Origin: Sphingomonas sp.
GTDB lineage: Bacteria > Pseudomonadota > Alphaproteobacteria > Sphingomonadales > Sphingomonadaceae
Length of the DNA: 64,000 nt
Assembly (NCBI RefSeq): GCF_025353885.1
Contig: NZ_JANXNX010000082.1
Span: forward strand, 1-64,000
Direction: 5' to 3'
The notes beneath the pieces were generated by a model, which saw only the letters and a program-made list of their open reading frames with translations, did not search any database and was not told where the DNA came from. This document shows, in pieces, positions 44,990-54,250 of the stretch; the first letter of the stretch is position 1, and the number at the start of each line of letters is the position of its first letter. The position numbers and the translations under genes are program-made.

Positions 44990-45553
44990 ATGCTCATTGA
45001 AACCGAAACGACTCCGAACCCCTCGACCCTGAAATTTCTACCGGGTCGCGCCGTGATGGAGGGTGGCACGCGGGACTTTGCGACGCCGGAGGAAGCCGAT
45101 GCTTCGCCGCTGGCGGAAGCGCTGTTCGCGCTGGGCGATGTCGAGGGCGTGTTTTTCGGACGTGACTTCGTGTCGGTCACCGCGGGCCCCGGAAGCAACT
45201 GGAGCAACCTGAAACCCGACGTGCTGTCCATCCTGCTCGATCATTTCAGCGGGGGCATGCCGCTCTTCAGGCCCGCCCCTGCCGGGGGATCGGCGGCAGA
45301 AGTATCGGTGGACGACCCGGCCGACGCCGACATTATCGACCAGATCAAGGACTTGATCGAAACGCGCGTCCGACCGGCCGTCGCAAACGATGGTGGCGAC
45401 ATCATCTACCAGAGTTTCAACAAGGGTAATGTCTATCTGAAGATGCAAGGGGCCTGTGCCGGGTGCCCCTCGTCGACGGCGACGTTGAAACAAGGTATCG
45501 AATCGCTGCTGAAACACTATGTGCCCGAGGTGACCGGGGTTTTCGCGGTCTGA
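44990..45553 (+). CDS. NifU-family Fe-S cluster carrier (Nfu1-like)
   Basis: A 187-residue protein with an N-terminal Nfu domain (MLIETETTPNPSTLKFLPG start, FGRDFVSVT) and a C-terminal NifU domain containing CAGCPSS, the CxxC site for a bridging [4Fe-4S] cluster. It is the mitochondrial Nfu1/bacterial Nfu layout, delivering clusters to target proteins such as lipoyl synthase. The ATG at 44990 is chosen because the family motif follows at once. The following nitroreductase gene starts 18 bases on. Confidence 0.95.
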   Translation: MLIETETTPNPSTLKFLPGRAVMEGGTRDFATPEEADASPLAEALFALGDVEGVFFGRDFVSVTAGPGSNWSNLKPDVLSILLDHFSGGMPLFRPAPAGGSAAEVSVDDPADADIIDQIKDLIETRVRPAVANDGGDIIYQSFNKGNVYLKMQGACAGCPSSTATLKQGIESLLKHYVPEVTGVFAV

Positions 45554-45571
45554 CACAAAGGACCGGACGAC

Positions 45572-46162
45572 ATGGCTGCACCGCTTGACGATCTCGCGCT
45601 CGATCAACTGTTTCGGACCGCGCGCAGTTACAACGGCTATACCGATAAACCCGTCAGCCACGACCAGATGGATGCCATCTGGGAACTGATGAAGTTTGGG
45701 CCAACGTCGGCCAACATGCTGCCCGCGCGCTTGATTTGGGTCAAAAGCCCGGCGGCCAAGGAAAAGCTGGCCGGTGCCGCCAGTGCTGCGAACAAGGCCA
45801 AAATCATGAGCGCGCCCGTCACGGTCATCGTGGGCATGGACATGGAATTCTATGAGCAGCTCCCCGAACTGTTCCCGCCTGCCGATGCCCGCAGCTGGTT
45901 CGTAGGCAACGATGCCTTGATCGAACTCAGCGCGATCCGCAATTCGTCGTTGCAGGGTGCTTATCTGATCCTGGCAGCCCGTGCTCTTGGCCTCGATACT
46001 GGGCCGATGTCGGGCTTTGACAACGCTGCCGTTGATGCCGAGTTTTTCGCGGGCACGTCAATCAAGTCGAATTTTATCACGACGGTCGGGTATGGCGAGC
46101 CGTCCAGTGTCTTTGGCCGTTTGCCGCGACCCGCCTTCGACCGGTTCAATTCCATCAGGTGA
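45572..46162 (+). CDS. rutE: Malonic semialdehyde reductase RutE-like nitroreductase
   Basis: A 196-residue FMN-dependent nitroreductase-fold protein. It has the RutE/HadB subtype features: [30 protein letters not shown] and a C-terminal [11 protein letters not shown]. RutE reduces malonic semialdehyde to 3-hydroxypropionate in the Rut pyrimidine pathway, but no other rut genes are near, so the substrate here is uncertain. Its stop overlaps the GTG of tsaB (GTGA). Confidence 0.82.
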   Translation: MAAPLDDLALDQLFRTARSYNGYTDKPVSHDQMDAIWELMKFGPTSANMLPARLIWVKSPAAKEKLAGAASAANKAKIMSAPVTVIVGMDMEFYEQLPELFPPADARSWFVGNDALIELSAIRNSSLQGAYLILAARALGLDTGPMSGFDNAAVDAEFFAGTSIKSNFITTVGYGEPSSVFGRLPRPAFDRFNSIR

Positions 46163-46794
46163 GTGTTTTGGTCATCGAAACGGCGACGCGGGCATGTTCG
46201 GTCGCATTGCTGAAGGATGGCGCAGTCGTCGCCTCCTTCACTGAGAATGTCGGGCGCGGTCATGCCGAACGGCTGCTACCGCTGATCGCGGCGTTGCCGG
46301 GGGGAGGGCGCGCCGCGGCGATCCTGGTGGACTGCGGTCCGGGCAGCTTTACCGGTATTCGCGTCGGCGTCGCTGCGGCACGCGGACTTGGGTTAGGCTG
46401 GGGTGTGCCGGTGACCGGCTATTCATCGCTGGCATTGCTGGCGGCGGGGCATTTTGCCGACTGTCGCGGTTCCGACCTGTCGGTGACCGTCGCGATCAGC
46501 GCCGGACATGGCCAGTTGTTCGTTCAGTCATTCGAAGGAAATCCGGTCAGAAGCGTCACTCCGCTGCGTTCGATTACGCCAGGCGAGGCGGCGATTGTCG
46601 CCGGTTCGGTGATCGTCGGCGATGCCGCAAGGGCGATCGTTGACGATCGTGGTAGTGGAGAGGCGTTCGAGCGGACGCCCGATGCAGGCAATGCGCGATT
46701 GTTGCCGGTCGTGCTGGCGTCGTTGCCCCCCACCCCGATCTACGGTCGCGATGCTGATGCCAAACCCATGGTGCCGCGGGCCCCGGCGGGATGA
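46159..46794 (+). CDS. tsaB: tRNA t6A37 synthesis complex subunit TsaB
   Basis: A 211-residue ASKHA-fold protein that, with TsaD and TsaE, transfers threonylcarbamoyl to A37 of ANN-decoding tRNAs. It starts [15 protein letters not shown] and has [18 protein letters not shown], the family signatures. It is catalytically inactive itself but essential for TsaD in most bacteria. The GTG start overlaps the previous stop. It is linked by ATGA overlap to rimI, a common pairing. Confidence 0.95.
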   Translation: MSVLVIETATRACSVALLKDGAVVASFTENVGRGHAERLLPLIAALPGGGRAAAILVDCGPGSFTGIRVGVAAARGLGLGWGVPVTGYSSLALLAAGHFADCRGSDLSVTVAISAGHGQLFVQSFEGNPVRSVTPLRSITPGEAAIVAGSVIVGDAARAIVDDRGSGEAFERTPDAGNARLLPVVLASLPPTPIYGRDADAKPMVPRAPAG

Positions 46795-47252
46795 TCGATA
46801 CCGCGTTCGTCGAGGGATCGGCCACGGATTTGCCCGAAGTGATGGCGGTCATGACAGCCGCGTTCGATCCAGCTTTTGGTGAGGCATGGACGTCCAGCCA
46901 GTGCCTGGCGCTGATGACCATGCCCGGAACCCGCCTAGTCCTGGCGCGGTTTGATCGGGTGCTTGGCTTTGCGCTTTCGCGGACCATCGTCGGCGAGTGT
47001 GAGTTGATGATGCTCGGCGTGGATCCGGCGGCGCAACGGCAAGGGTTGGGCAAGGGGTTGCTCAACACTGTAATAACGACGGCGATGAGGGAAAACGCGA
47101 CCGCAGTATTTCTGGAGGTGCGTGCCGCAAACCCGGCAATTGCATTGTATAGCTATTCAGGATTTGAAAAAGTCGGCGTTCGCGCGCGCTATTATCGTGG
47201 TAGTGCGGGCCAGGTCTTCGACGCTGAAACGTATCGCCGGATGCTGCGTTAA
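46791..47252 (+). CDS. rimI: Ribosomal protein S18 N-acetyltransferase RimI-like
   Basis: A 153-residue GNAT acetyltransferase. The acetyl-CoA loop QRQGLGKGLL is near residue 82 and MMLGVDPAA precedes it, as in RimI, which acetylates the N-terminal Ala of ribosomal protein S18. FLEVRAANPAIALYSYSGFEKVGVRARYY matches the RimI C-terminal region in parts. It overlaps tsaB by four bases. Other GNAT targets remain possible. Confidence 0.9.
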   Translation: MIDTAFVEGSATDLPEVMAVMTAAFDPAFGEAWTSSQCLALMTMPGTRLVLARFDRVLGFALSRTIVGECELMMLGVDPAAQRQGLGKGLLNTVITTAMRENATAVFLEVRAANPAIALYSYSGFEKVGVRARYYRGSAGQVFDAETYRRMLR

Positions 47253-47354
47253 AATTGGACCTTTAACAAAACAAATATAAGTCTAGATCATGAATATCGG
47301 TAAACGCCAAGAGTTAGCGCGTCGCGCGCAAAACCAGACGAAATGGAATATAAT

Positions 47355-47777
47355 ATGAGTGAAATGTCGGAACTGCAGGAAACGTTCATCACATTGACCG
47401 CCGACATCGTCGCGGCGCATGTGAGCAACAACAGCGTTTCGGTAAACGATCTGCCTGCGCTCATTGCCAATGTTCACGGCGCGCTGAGCAAATTGGATCA
47501 GCCTGCTGCTGCCCCGGTCGTCAAACAGGAACCTGCGGTTTCGATTCGCACGTCGATCAAGCCGGACTATGTTGTGTGCCTTGAGGATGGCAAGAAGTTG
47601 AAGATGCTCAAGCGCCACCTGATGACGCATTACCAAATGACGCCGGACCAGTATCGCACCAAATGGGGCCTGCCTGCCGATTACCCCATGGTGGCGCCGA
47701 ATTACGCCGAGCAGCGGCGCACGCTTGCCAAGAAAATCGGGCTCGGCACGAAGCGTCGTAAACCACCGGCTCGCTGA
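47355..47777 (+). CDS. MucR/Ros family zinc-finger transcriptional regulator
   Basis: About 140 residues. MucR/Ros proteins are H-NS-like DNA binders that in rhizobia and Caulobacter control exopolysaccharide, motility and virulence genes. The N-terminal helix mediates oligomers; the zinc finger is CLEDGKKLKMLKRHLMTHY, with ligands Cys, Asp, His, His in the Ros (CxxD) arrangement. MTPDQYRTKWGLPADYPMVAPNYA (in parts) is the family end. The ATG at 47355 follows a GGA; an ATG four codons upstream is possible. It could regulate the polysaccharide genes at the right end. Confidence 0.92.
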   Translation: MSEMSELQETFITLTADIVAAHVSNNSVSVNDLPALIANVHGALSKLDQPAAAPVVKQEPAVSIRTSIKPDYVVCLEDGKKLKMLKRHLMTHYQMTPDQYRTKWGLPADYPMVAPNYAEQRRTLAKKIGLGTKRRKPPAR

Positions 47778-47819
47778 ATTTTTTTGCGGTGACGTTGGCG
47801 TTGGGCTAGCGTCACCGCG

Positions 47820-48242
47820 ATGCAACGTAGAATCGATATTGAAGCGCTGTGCGCTGAAAAAGGACTTCGGATTACCGAACAGCGGCGGGTCATAGCACGC
47901 GTTCTGTCGGAGGCCGAGGATCATCCCGATGTGGAACTGCTCCATTCGCGCGCTGCGGCCATCGACAAGGGCATTTCGATTGCTACGGTTTATCGGACTG
48001 TACGACTTTTCGAAGAAGCCGGTATCCTTGAACGGCACGATTTCGGCGACGGACGTTCGCGTTACGAGGCCGCTGCCGAAGCGCATCATGATCATCTGAT
48101 CGACGTCGAAACCGGCAAGGTGATCGAATTTGTCGATCCCGAACTGGAAGCCCTGCAAAAGGTGATTGCCGAAAAACTGGGTTTCCGCCTGGTCGATCAT
48201 CGGATGGAGCTTTACGGGGTCGCGCTTGATCGCAAGGCCTGA
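47820..48242 (+). CDS. fur: Fur family metalloregulator
   Basis: A 140-residue Fur-family repressor with an N-terminal winged helix (LRITEQRRVIARVLSE, ISIATVYRTVRLFEEAG) and a dimerisation domain with AHHDHLIDVETG metal ligands. The C-terminal CxxC pairs of some Fur proteins are absent, as is common in alphaproteobacterial Fur/Mur. Metal specificity (Fe or Mn) cannot be assigned. The 3' end overlaps the TTG-start acyltransferase gene. Confidence 0.88.
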   Translation: MQRRIDIEALCAEKGLRITEQRRVIARVLSEAEDHPDVELLHSRAAAIDKGISIATVYRTVRLFEEAGILERHDFGDGRSRYEAAAEAHHDHLIDVETGKVIEFVDPELEALQKVIAEKLGFRLVDHRMELYGVALDRKA

Positions 48243-48993
48243 CCGGGCCGGGACCGCCCGTCTGGCGCTCCGACTTGCAATGCTCGCGATTGCCTTGGGT
48301 GTGGCGCTGCCGTTGCACCTTGCGGTCCGCTTTCTTCGGCTGCCATCCACCGTGCCGCGGCTTTTCCTGGCACGCGTTGCGCGGATTTGCGGTGCGGTCG
48401 TGTCGGTTCATGGCAAAGCGCTGACCAAAGATGTTTTCTTCATATCAAACCACATCAGCTGGCTCGATATCCCGGTTTTGGCCGGGCAGACCGGTGCGGC
48501 GTTCATTGCGCAGGCGCCGATGGCGGACTGGCCGCTGATTGGATGGCTCGCAAAGTTGAACCGGACCGTCTTCGTATCGCGGACTGACCGGCTAACCGTG
48601 AGCCAGCAGATCGCGACGCTGCGCGATGCGCTCGATCATCGGCAGCCGGTCGTTTTGTTTCCGGAAGGGACGACAACCGATGGTCAGAGCCTGTTGCCCT
48701 TCAAGCCGTCCCTGTTCGAAGTGGTTATGCGCCCATCACGAAAGCTGTTGGTGCAGCCGGTGTTGCTGAACTATGGGTCGGCGGCGACCGATATTGCCTG
48801 GATTGGCGAGGAAGGGGCGGGCGAGAATGCCGTTCGATTGCTGCGGAGGCGGGGCAAGTTTCCGGTCCGCGTCGAATTGCTCGATCCGGTTGACCCGAAC
48901 GCCTTTCCCGATCGCAAGGCACTGACCGCCGAAATACGAAAACGCATGACCAAGGCGCTCTCCGCTTCCTTGGGCGGCGTTGCGATTGTATAG
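48226..48993 (+). CDS. plsC: 1-acyl-sn-glycerol-3-phosphate acyltransferase (PlsC-like)
   Basis: About 255 residues. It acylates lysophosphatidic acid to phosphatidic acid at the membrane. The HX4D motif is NHISWLD (catalytic His and Asp), the lysophosphatidate site FPEGTT follows near residue 150, and an N-terminal hydrophobic segment ([20 protein letters not shown] region) anchors it. The start is uncertain: the TTG at 48226 overlaps fur; an ATG at 48280 would shorten it by 18 residues. It overlaps the start of miaB by 14 bases. Confidence 0.85.
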   Translation: MIARPDRAGTARLALRLAMLAIALGVALPLHLAVRFLRLPSTVPRLFLARVARICGAVVSVHGKALTKDVFFISNHISWLDIPVLAGQTGAAFIAQAPMADWPLIGWLAKLNRTVFVSRTDRLTVSQQIATLRDALDHRQPVVLFPEGTTTDGQSLLPFKPSLFEVVMRPSRKLLVQPVLLNYGSAATDIAWIGEEGAGENAVRLLRRRGKFPVRVELLDPVDPNAFPDRKALTAEIRKRMTKALSASLGGVAIV

Positions 48994-50326
48994 CCGCCCA
49001 ATCTTGACTCGCCCGCACCCCAAATCATTCCATATCAAGTCGTTCGGCTGCCAGATGAATGTCTATGACGGCGACCGCATGGGCGAGTTGCTGACGAGCG
49101 AAGGCATGGTCGCGGTCGGGTCCGACGATGCCGACCTCGTCGTGCTGAATACCTGTCACATTCGCGAGCGGGCGGTGCACCGCGTGTATTCGGAAATCGG
49201 CACGCTGAAGCGCGAAGATGGCACGCGGCCGATGATCGCGGTCGCGGGTTGTGTCGCGCAGGCCGAGGGGGCTGAGGTCGCCAAACGGGCGCGCGACGTC
49301 GATGTCGTGGTCGGACCGCAGGCGTATCACCGGTTGCCCGAACTGGTGGCGGCGGCGCGCGGCGGCAAGGCGGTGATCGATACAGAAATGCCCGCGCTGT
49401 CGAAATTCGGTGCACTGCCGGCGCGGACGAAGGGTCAGCGGACATCGGCGTTCCTGACGGTTCAGGAAGGGTGCGACAAGTTCTGCACCTATTGCGTCGT
49501 GCCATACACGCGCGGGGCCGAAGTCTCGCGCTCGTTCGATGCGATCATGGATGAAGCACGGGCGCTGATCGATGGTGGAGCGCGCGAAATCACGTTGCTC
49601 GGGCAGAATGTGAATGCCTGGGGGCACGATGGCGTCGGTCTGGATGGGCTGGCAATCGCGCTCGACAAACTGCCCGGGCTCTCGCGCATCCGCTATATGA
49701 CGAGCCATCCGAACGACATGACGCAGGGGCTGATCGATGCGCACCGCGACGTCGAAAAACTGATGCCGTTCCTGCATCTGCCGGTGCAGTCGGGTAGCGA
49801 CCGAATCCTGAAAGCAATGAACCGCAGTCATTCGCACGACAGTTATCTGCGGCTGCTGGACCGGGTCCGGATCGCCCGGCCCGACATCGCGCTGTCGGGT
49901 GATTTCATTGTCGGTTTCCCCGGGGAGACCGATGCGGATTTCGAAGACACGCTGACACTTGTGGCCGAGGTCGGCTATGCGCAGGCGTTCAGCTTTACTT
50001 ATTCGCCGCGGCCCGGAACGCCCGCCGCGACGATGGGTGCGCAGATCCCGAAAGCAGTGATGGACGAACGGCTCCAGCGGTTGCAGGCTGTCATCAACGA
50101 GCAACAACACGCGTTCAACATTGCTTCCATCGGCACCCGGACAACCATCTTGATCGAACGGGCGGGCAAGCTGCCGGGGCAGATGTTGGGTAAATCGCCC
50201 TGGCTGCAGTCGGTTCATGTCGTTCATCCCGAACTGACCGCTGGCGATTTGATAGAGGTCGACATTGTAGCGGCCGGCCCTAATTCTGTTACCGGAACTT
50301 CACCCGACACAAGAAAGGCGGCCTGA
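48980..50326 (+). CDS. miaB: tRNA-2-methylthio-N6-dimethylallyladenosine synthase MiaB
   Basis: About 448 residues. It methylthiolates i6A37 in tRNAs reading UNN codons. Three Cys of the auxiliary cluster are in FGCQMN, NTCHIRE and AGCVAQ, and the radical SAM motif is CDKFCTYC near residue 163. A C-terminal TRAM domain is present ([19 protein letters not shown] region). The start is uncertain: TTG at 48980 or TTG at 49004. It begins the miaB-phoH-ybeY-corC block, conserved in alphaproteobacteria. Confidence 0.94.
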   Translation: MRLYSRPILTRPHPKSFHIKSFGCQMNVYDGDRMGELLTSEGMVAVGSDDADLVVLNTCHIRERAVHRVYSEIGTLKREDGTRPMIAVAGCVAQAEGAEVAKRARDVDVVVGPQAYHRLPELVAAARGGKAVIDTEMPALSKFGALPARTKGQRTSAFLTVQEGCDKFCTYCVVPYTRGAEVSRSFDAIMDEARALIDGGAREITLLGQNVNAWGHDGVGLDGLAIALDKLPGLSRIRYMTSHPNDMTQGLIDAHRDVEKLMPFLHLPVQSGSDRILKAMNRSHSHDSYLRLLDRVRIARPDIALSGDFIVGFPGETDADFEDTLTLVAEVGYAQAFSFTYSPRPGTPAATMGAQIPKAVMDERLQRLQAVINEQQHAFNIASIGTRTTILIERAGKLPGQMLGKSPWLQSVHVVHPELTAGDLIEVDIVAAGPNSVTGTSPDTRKAA

Positions 50327-51322
50327 ATGTCGCGTAAGCCCGTTCCCGCAAAAGCTGGAGACCGTTCGCGACTGGAAGTGATGTTCGATAAACCGCAACT
50401 GCTGGGGCGGGTGTTCGGGGAATATGACCAGAACCTGGTCGCGATCGAGAACAAGCTGGGCGTTTATATCGCGGCACGGGGCAATAAATTACAGATCGAG
50501 GGCGAGGCATCGGCCATCGCGCGCGCTCGTGATGTGCTGACCGGTCTGTATAACCGGATCGTGCAGGGGCAGGACATCGACAGCGGCGCGGTCGAGGCGG
50601 TGATTGCCATGTCGTCCGAACCGACGCTGGACGGCATCATCCGCCACGACGTATCCGAATCGCCGACGGTGATGATCCGCACGCGCAAGAAAACCATCGT
50701 GCCGCGCTCGGCGATGCAGATCCGCTACATGGAAGCGCTGGTCAAGCACGACATCATCTTTGCCCTGGGGCCAGCCGGTACGGGCAAGACCTACCTCGCC
50801 GTCGCGCAGGCGGTGTCGCAGTTGATCACCGGTTCGGTCGACCGGCTGATCCTGTCGCGGCCGGCGGTCGAAGCGGGTGAGCGTTTGGGATTCCTGCCCG
50901 GCGACATGAAGGAAAAGGTCGATCCCTACCTGCGCCCGTTGTACGATGCGCTATACGATTGCCTGCCCGCCGAACAGGTCGAGCGGCGGATTGCCAGTGG
51001 CGAGATCGAGATCGCGCCGATCGCGTTCATGCGCGGGCGGACGCTGGCGGGATCGTTCATCATCCTGGACGAGGCGCAGAACACGACGCCGTCGCAGATG
51101 AAGATGTTCCTGACCCGCTTTGGCGAGAACAGCCGGATGGTGGTCTGCGGCGATCCCAAGCAGATCGATCTGCCCGACATCACCAAGTCCGGCCTCGCCG
51201 ATGCCGTCGCCAAGCTGGAGGGGGTCGAGGGCATCGCGACGGTGCGTTTCGGCGTTGCCGATGTGGTCCGGCATCCGATCGTCGGCCGGATTGTCCAGGC
51301 CTATGAAGGTCCGGACGCCTAG
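50327..51322 (+). CDS. PhoH family ATPase (PhoH-like protein)
   Basis: A 331-residue protein with an N-terminal KH-like stretch (ARGNKLQIEGE) and a PhoH P-loop domain. Walker A is GPAGTGKTYLA near residue 150 and Walker B is FIILDEAQNTT near 245. PhoH-like proteins are RNA-linked ATPases/helicases; with YbeY they are implicated in rRNA maturation. The ATG directly follows the miaB stop (no gap), and ybeY starts three bases after this stop. Confidence 0.94.
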   Translation: MSRKPVPAKAGDRSRLEVMFDKPQLLGRVFGEYDQNLVAIENKLGVYIAARGNKLQIEGEASAIARARDVLTGLYNRIVQGQDIDSGAVEAVIAMSSEPTLDGIIRHDVSESPTVMIRTRKKTIVPRSAMQIRYMEALVKHDIIFALGPAGTGKTYLAVAQAVSQLITGSVDRLILSRPAVEAGERLGFLPGDMKEKVDPYLRPLYDALYDCLPAEQVERRIASGEIEIAPIAFMRGRTLAGSFIILDEAQNTTPSQMKMFLTRFGENSRMVVCGDPKQIDLPDITKSGLADAVAKLEGVEGIATVRFGVADVVRHPIVGRIVQAYEGPDA

Positions 51323-51325
51323 GCG

Positions 51326-51829
51326 ATGATGTTGGTAGAGCATCTTGTTGAGCCCCCCTGGCCCGATCATGACTGGCAGACGCTGGGCGAGCGCGCCGTT
51401 GCGGCAGCGCTGGCCGCCAGCCCGCAGGCCGACCTAGCCAAGACGTCGGCGACGGTGGAAATCTCGGTACGGCTGACGTCCGATGACGCGGTGCACACCC
51501 TCAACCGGCAGTATCGCCAGCAGGACAAGCCGACCAACGTCCTGTCATTCCCGATGGTGCAACCCGACCTGATCGAGACGCTGGGCAATACCGACGATGG
51601 GGAGATATTGCTGGGCGACATCGTCCTGGCCCATGATGTCTGCGCGCGCGAGGCGGCGGCGCGCGGGGTTGCGCTGGCGGACCACGCAACGCATCTGATT
51701 GTGCATGGCGTCCTGCATTTGCTAGGCCATGACCATATGGGCGATGCGCAGGCAGAGGCCATGGAAACGATCGAGCAGGCCGCGATGGCTGCGCTCGGGC
51801 TGCACGACCCTTATCCGATCGAGGACTGA
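51326..51829 (+). CDS. ybeY: rRNA maturation endoribonuclease YbeY
   Basis: A 167-residue zinc metalloprotein. The metal site is HGVLHLLGHDH (HGxLHLxGYDH pattern), and the conserved Arg is in LNRQYRQQDKPTNVLSFP. YbeY processes the 3' end of 16S rRNA and takes part in 70S quality control. The start is ATG ATG at 51326; either ATG would serve. It lies between phoH and corC. Confidence 0.96.
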   Translation: MMLVEHLVEPPWPDHDWQTLGERAVAAALAASPQADLAKTSATVEISVRLTSDDAVHTLNRQYRQQDKPTNVLSFPMVQPDLIETLGNTDDGEILLGDIVLAHDVCAREAAARGVALADHATHLIVHGVLHLLGHDHMGDAQAEAMETIEQAAMAALGLHDPYPIED

Positions 51830-51838
51830 CAACCCGCA

Positions 51839-52753
51839 ATGAAAGAAGGTGATAGTAGAACCGTCCGACCGCCCGAAAACGGTCGCTTTTTCAGCGGGTT
51901 GCGGGCAATGCTGTTCGGCGAGCATGCGGAGCCGACTCTGCGTGACCAGATCGAGGAAGCGATCGCCGACCATGAGGACGATCCCGAGCCGACCTCGGCG
52001 GGGGATTTGTCGCCGGTCGAGCGCCAGATGGTCCGTAACCTGCTCCACTTCGGTGAGCGCACCGTGGACGATGTCGCCGTCCCGCGATCCGACATCATCG
52101 CCATCCCCGACACGACCAATTTCGCCGAACTGGTCGCTTGTTTTGCCGACGCCGGTCACAGCCGCCTGCCGGTCTATCGCGCCAGCCTGGACAGCATCAT
52201 CGGCATGATTCATATCAAGGACGTCTTTGCGATCCTGGCGCACGAGGGGCCGCGCCCTGACACGATCGCCGACCTGATCCGTCAGCCGCTGTATGTCCCG
52301 CAGTCGATGGGCGTGCTCGACATGCTTGCCGAAATGCGGTTGCAACGCGTCCATCTGGCCATCGTCATCGACGAATATTCGGGAACCGAGGGACTGGTGA
52401 CGATCGAGGATCTGGTCGAGGAGATCGTCGGCGATATCGAGGATGAGCATGACGACGCCCCCGAGGCATTGATCGTCGCGCTGGACGATGGCCTGTGGGA
52501 GGCCGACGCCCGCGCCGAGCTGGAGGATATCGCCGCCGCCATCGACCCCCGATTGGGAGAAGTCGACGGCGATGTCGATACCATCGGCGGCTTGGCGTTC
52601 GTACTGGCGGGGCATGTTCCCCAACCGGGCGAATGCCTGACCCACGCCAGCGGCTGGCGCATCGAAATCACCGAGGGCGATACCCGCCGCGCGACCCGCG
52701 TGCGCCTGCATCCGCCGGTGATCGGTGATGACGACGCGCCCACTGGCAAGTAG
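51839..52753 (+). CDS. CorC/HlyC family CBS-domain protein
   Basis: A 304-residue cytoplasmic protein with two CBS domains (DVAVPRSDIIAIP and YVPQSMGVLDMLAEM regions) and a C-terminal CorC/HlyC transporter-associated domain (DTIGGLAFVLAGHVPQPGE). The transmembrane DUF21 domain is absent, so it is the CorC form, linked to Mg2+/Co2+ homeostasis. The usual downstream lnt (apolipoprotein N-acyltransferase) is not next; a sorbosone dehydrogenase gene follows. Confidence 0.93.
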   Translation: MKEGDSRTVRPPENGRFFSGLRAMLFGEHAEPTLRDQIEEAIADHEDDPEPTSAGDLSPVERQMVRNLLHFGERTVDDVAVPRSDIIAIPDTTNFAELVACFADAGHSRLPVYRASLDSIIGMIHIKDVFAILAHEGPRPDTIADLIRQPLYVPQSMGVLDMLAEMRLQRVHLAIVIDEYSGTEGLVTIEDLVEEIVGDIEDEHDDAPEALIVALDDGLWEADARAELEDIAAAIDPRLGEVDGDVDTIGGLAFVLAGHVPQPGECLTHASGWRIEITEGDTRRATRVRLHPPVIGDDDAPTGK

Positions 52754-52779
52754 TGCTGCCAGTCACCATAAAGAGGGGT

Positions 52780-54093
52780 ATGACAATTCGCCGCCGCATC
52801 CTGATCATTATCGTCGTCCTGATCGCCATCATCGCCGGCGTGATCTTTTACCTCACGCGCGGCGACACCGCCCAATTGAGTGCGGATGCGGTGTCCGGCA
52901 CCCGGCCACGGATCACCAGTCCGCGGGTTCAGCAATTCCCGACCATCGATGTCGCCGATGTGGTCGGATGGCAGGGCGCGGCAAAGCCCGTCGCTGCGGC
53001 GGGATTGTCGGTCAATGCGTTTGCGGCCGATCTGGACCACCCACGCTGGCTTTACCAACTCCCCAACGGCGACGTGCTGGTTGCGGAGACGAATTCACCG
53101 AAGCGGCCGACCGGCGGGATATCCGATTTCGTCATGAAGACGCTGATGTCGAAGGTTGGCGCAGGGGGGCCGTCGGCCAATCGCATCACCCTGTTGCGTG
53201 ATACCGACGGTGATGGCGTCGCAGACTTTCGTTCGGTGTTCCTGACCGGCCTGGAGTCACCGTTCGGCATGGCTCTGGTGGGTGACCGGTTGTTTGTCGG
53301 CAATCACAATGCGCTGGTCGCCTTTCCCTATAAACCCGGAGACACAAGGATCACCGCGCCTGCGCAGAAGATCGTGGCGTTGCCCGGTGGCGGGAATCAC
53401 TGGGCCAAGAATGTGGTGGCCGACCCGACCGGCAACCTGCTGTATATCGGGGTCGGATCGTCGACCAACATCGCGGACAACGGGATGGACGCGGAAAAAA
53501 ACCGTGCAAACATCCTCGAGTATAATTTGCAGACGCACAAGATCCGCATCTATGCCGCCGGGCTTCGCAATCCGGTCGGCATGGCATGGGAACCGAAATC
53601 GCAACAGCTTTGGACGGTGGTCAACGAACGCGACATGCTGGGTTCCGACCTTGCGCCCGATTATCTGACATTGGTCGAACTCGGTGCCTTTTATGGCTGG
53701 CCGTACAGTTATTGGGGCGGATACGAGGACCCGCGCGTCGAGGCGCGTCCCGAACTGCTGCAATATACCCGCCGCCCCGACTATGCTCTGGGGCCGCATA
53801 CGGCGTCGCTGGGTCTGGCGTTCGGGTCGCTCGGCACTTTCACCGACGGCGCGTTCATCGGCCAGCACGGATCGTGGAATCGCAAGCCGGTTTCAGGATA
53901 TAAGGTGACGTTTGTCCCCTTTGGGCCTCGCGGGTTTCCGCAGGGCAAGATGCAGGACGTGCTGACCGGCTTTCTCGACAAGGACGGCAAGGCGCAGGGC
54001 CGACCGGTCGGCGTGATCGTCGACAAGGCTGGCAGCCTGCTGGTGGCAGACGATGTCGGCAACCGGATCTGGCGGGTCTCATTGGGTCGGTGA
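52780..54093 (+). CDS. Sorbosone/PQQ-type sugar dehydrogenase family protein
   Basis: A 437-residue protein with an N-terminal membrane anchor (ILIIIVVLIAIIAGVIFYL, residues 7-25) and a six-bladed beta-propeller of the soluble glucose dehydrogenase/sorbosone dehydrogenase type. Markers: LDHPRWLYQLPNGDVLVAET, LPGGGNHWAKN, YAAGLRNPVGMAW, and a C-terminal DKAGSLLVADDVGNRIWRV. It would oxidise a sugar or aldose in the periplasm with PQQ. The cofactor is inferred from the family. The ATG at 52780 follows AAAGAGGGG. Confidence 0.88.
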   Translation: MTIRRRILIIIVVLIAIIAGVIFYLTRGDTAQLSADAVSGTRPRITSPRVQQFPTIDVADVVGWQGAAKPVAAAGLSVNAFAADLDHPRWLYQLPNGDVLVAETNSPKRPTGGISDFVMKTLMSKVGAGGPSANRITLLRDTDGDGVADFRSVFLTGLESPFGMALVGDRLFVGNHNALVAFPYKPGDTRITAPAQKIVALPGGGNHWAKNVVADPTGNLLYIGVGSSTNIADNGMDAEKNRANILEYNLQTHKIRIYAAGLRNPVGMAWEPKSQQLWTVVNERDMLGSDLAPDYLTLVELGAFYGWPYSYWGGYEDPRVEARPELLQYTRRPDYALGPHTASLGLAFGSLGTFTDGAFIGQHGSWNRKPVSGYKVTFVPFGPRGFPQGKMQDVLTGFLDKDGKAQGRPVGVIVDKAGSLLVADDVGNRIWRVSLGR

Positions 54094-54135
54094 GGGGTGG
54101 GGCGAGGCGCTTGAGTGCCCTACACCGCCAATTCC

Positions 54136-54244
54136 GTCAGTCCGGCGCAGGCCGGGGCTTATACGGGCTTCCGAAAGATGCGCACGCGTTCCGGTCCGTA
54201 CCCGATCCGACAGCCGTATAGGCCCCGGCTTGCGCCGGGGTGAC
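54136..54244. repeat. Long-stem extragenic palindrome, copy B
   Basis: Arms 54136-54166 and 54214-54244 (31 bases) are complementary with about four mismatches, around a 47-base loop. The stem and loop match copy A at 12514-12606 in inverted orientation (shared loop pieces atgcgc and ccgatccgaca), with some extra loop bases. It lies between convergent genes and could also end transcripts from both sides. Confidence 0.88.
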
Positions 54245-54250
54245 GAGGGT

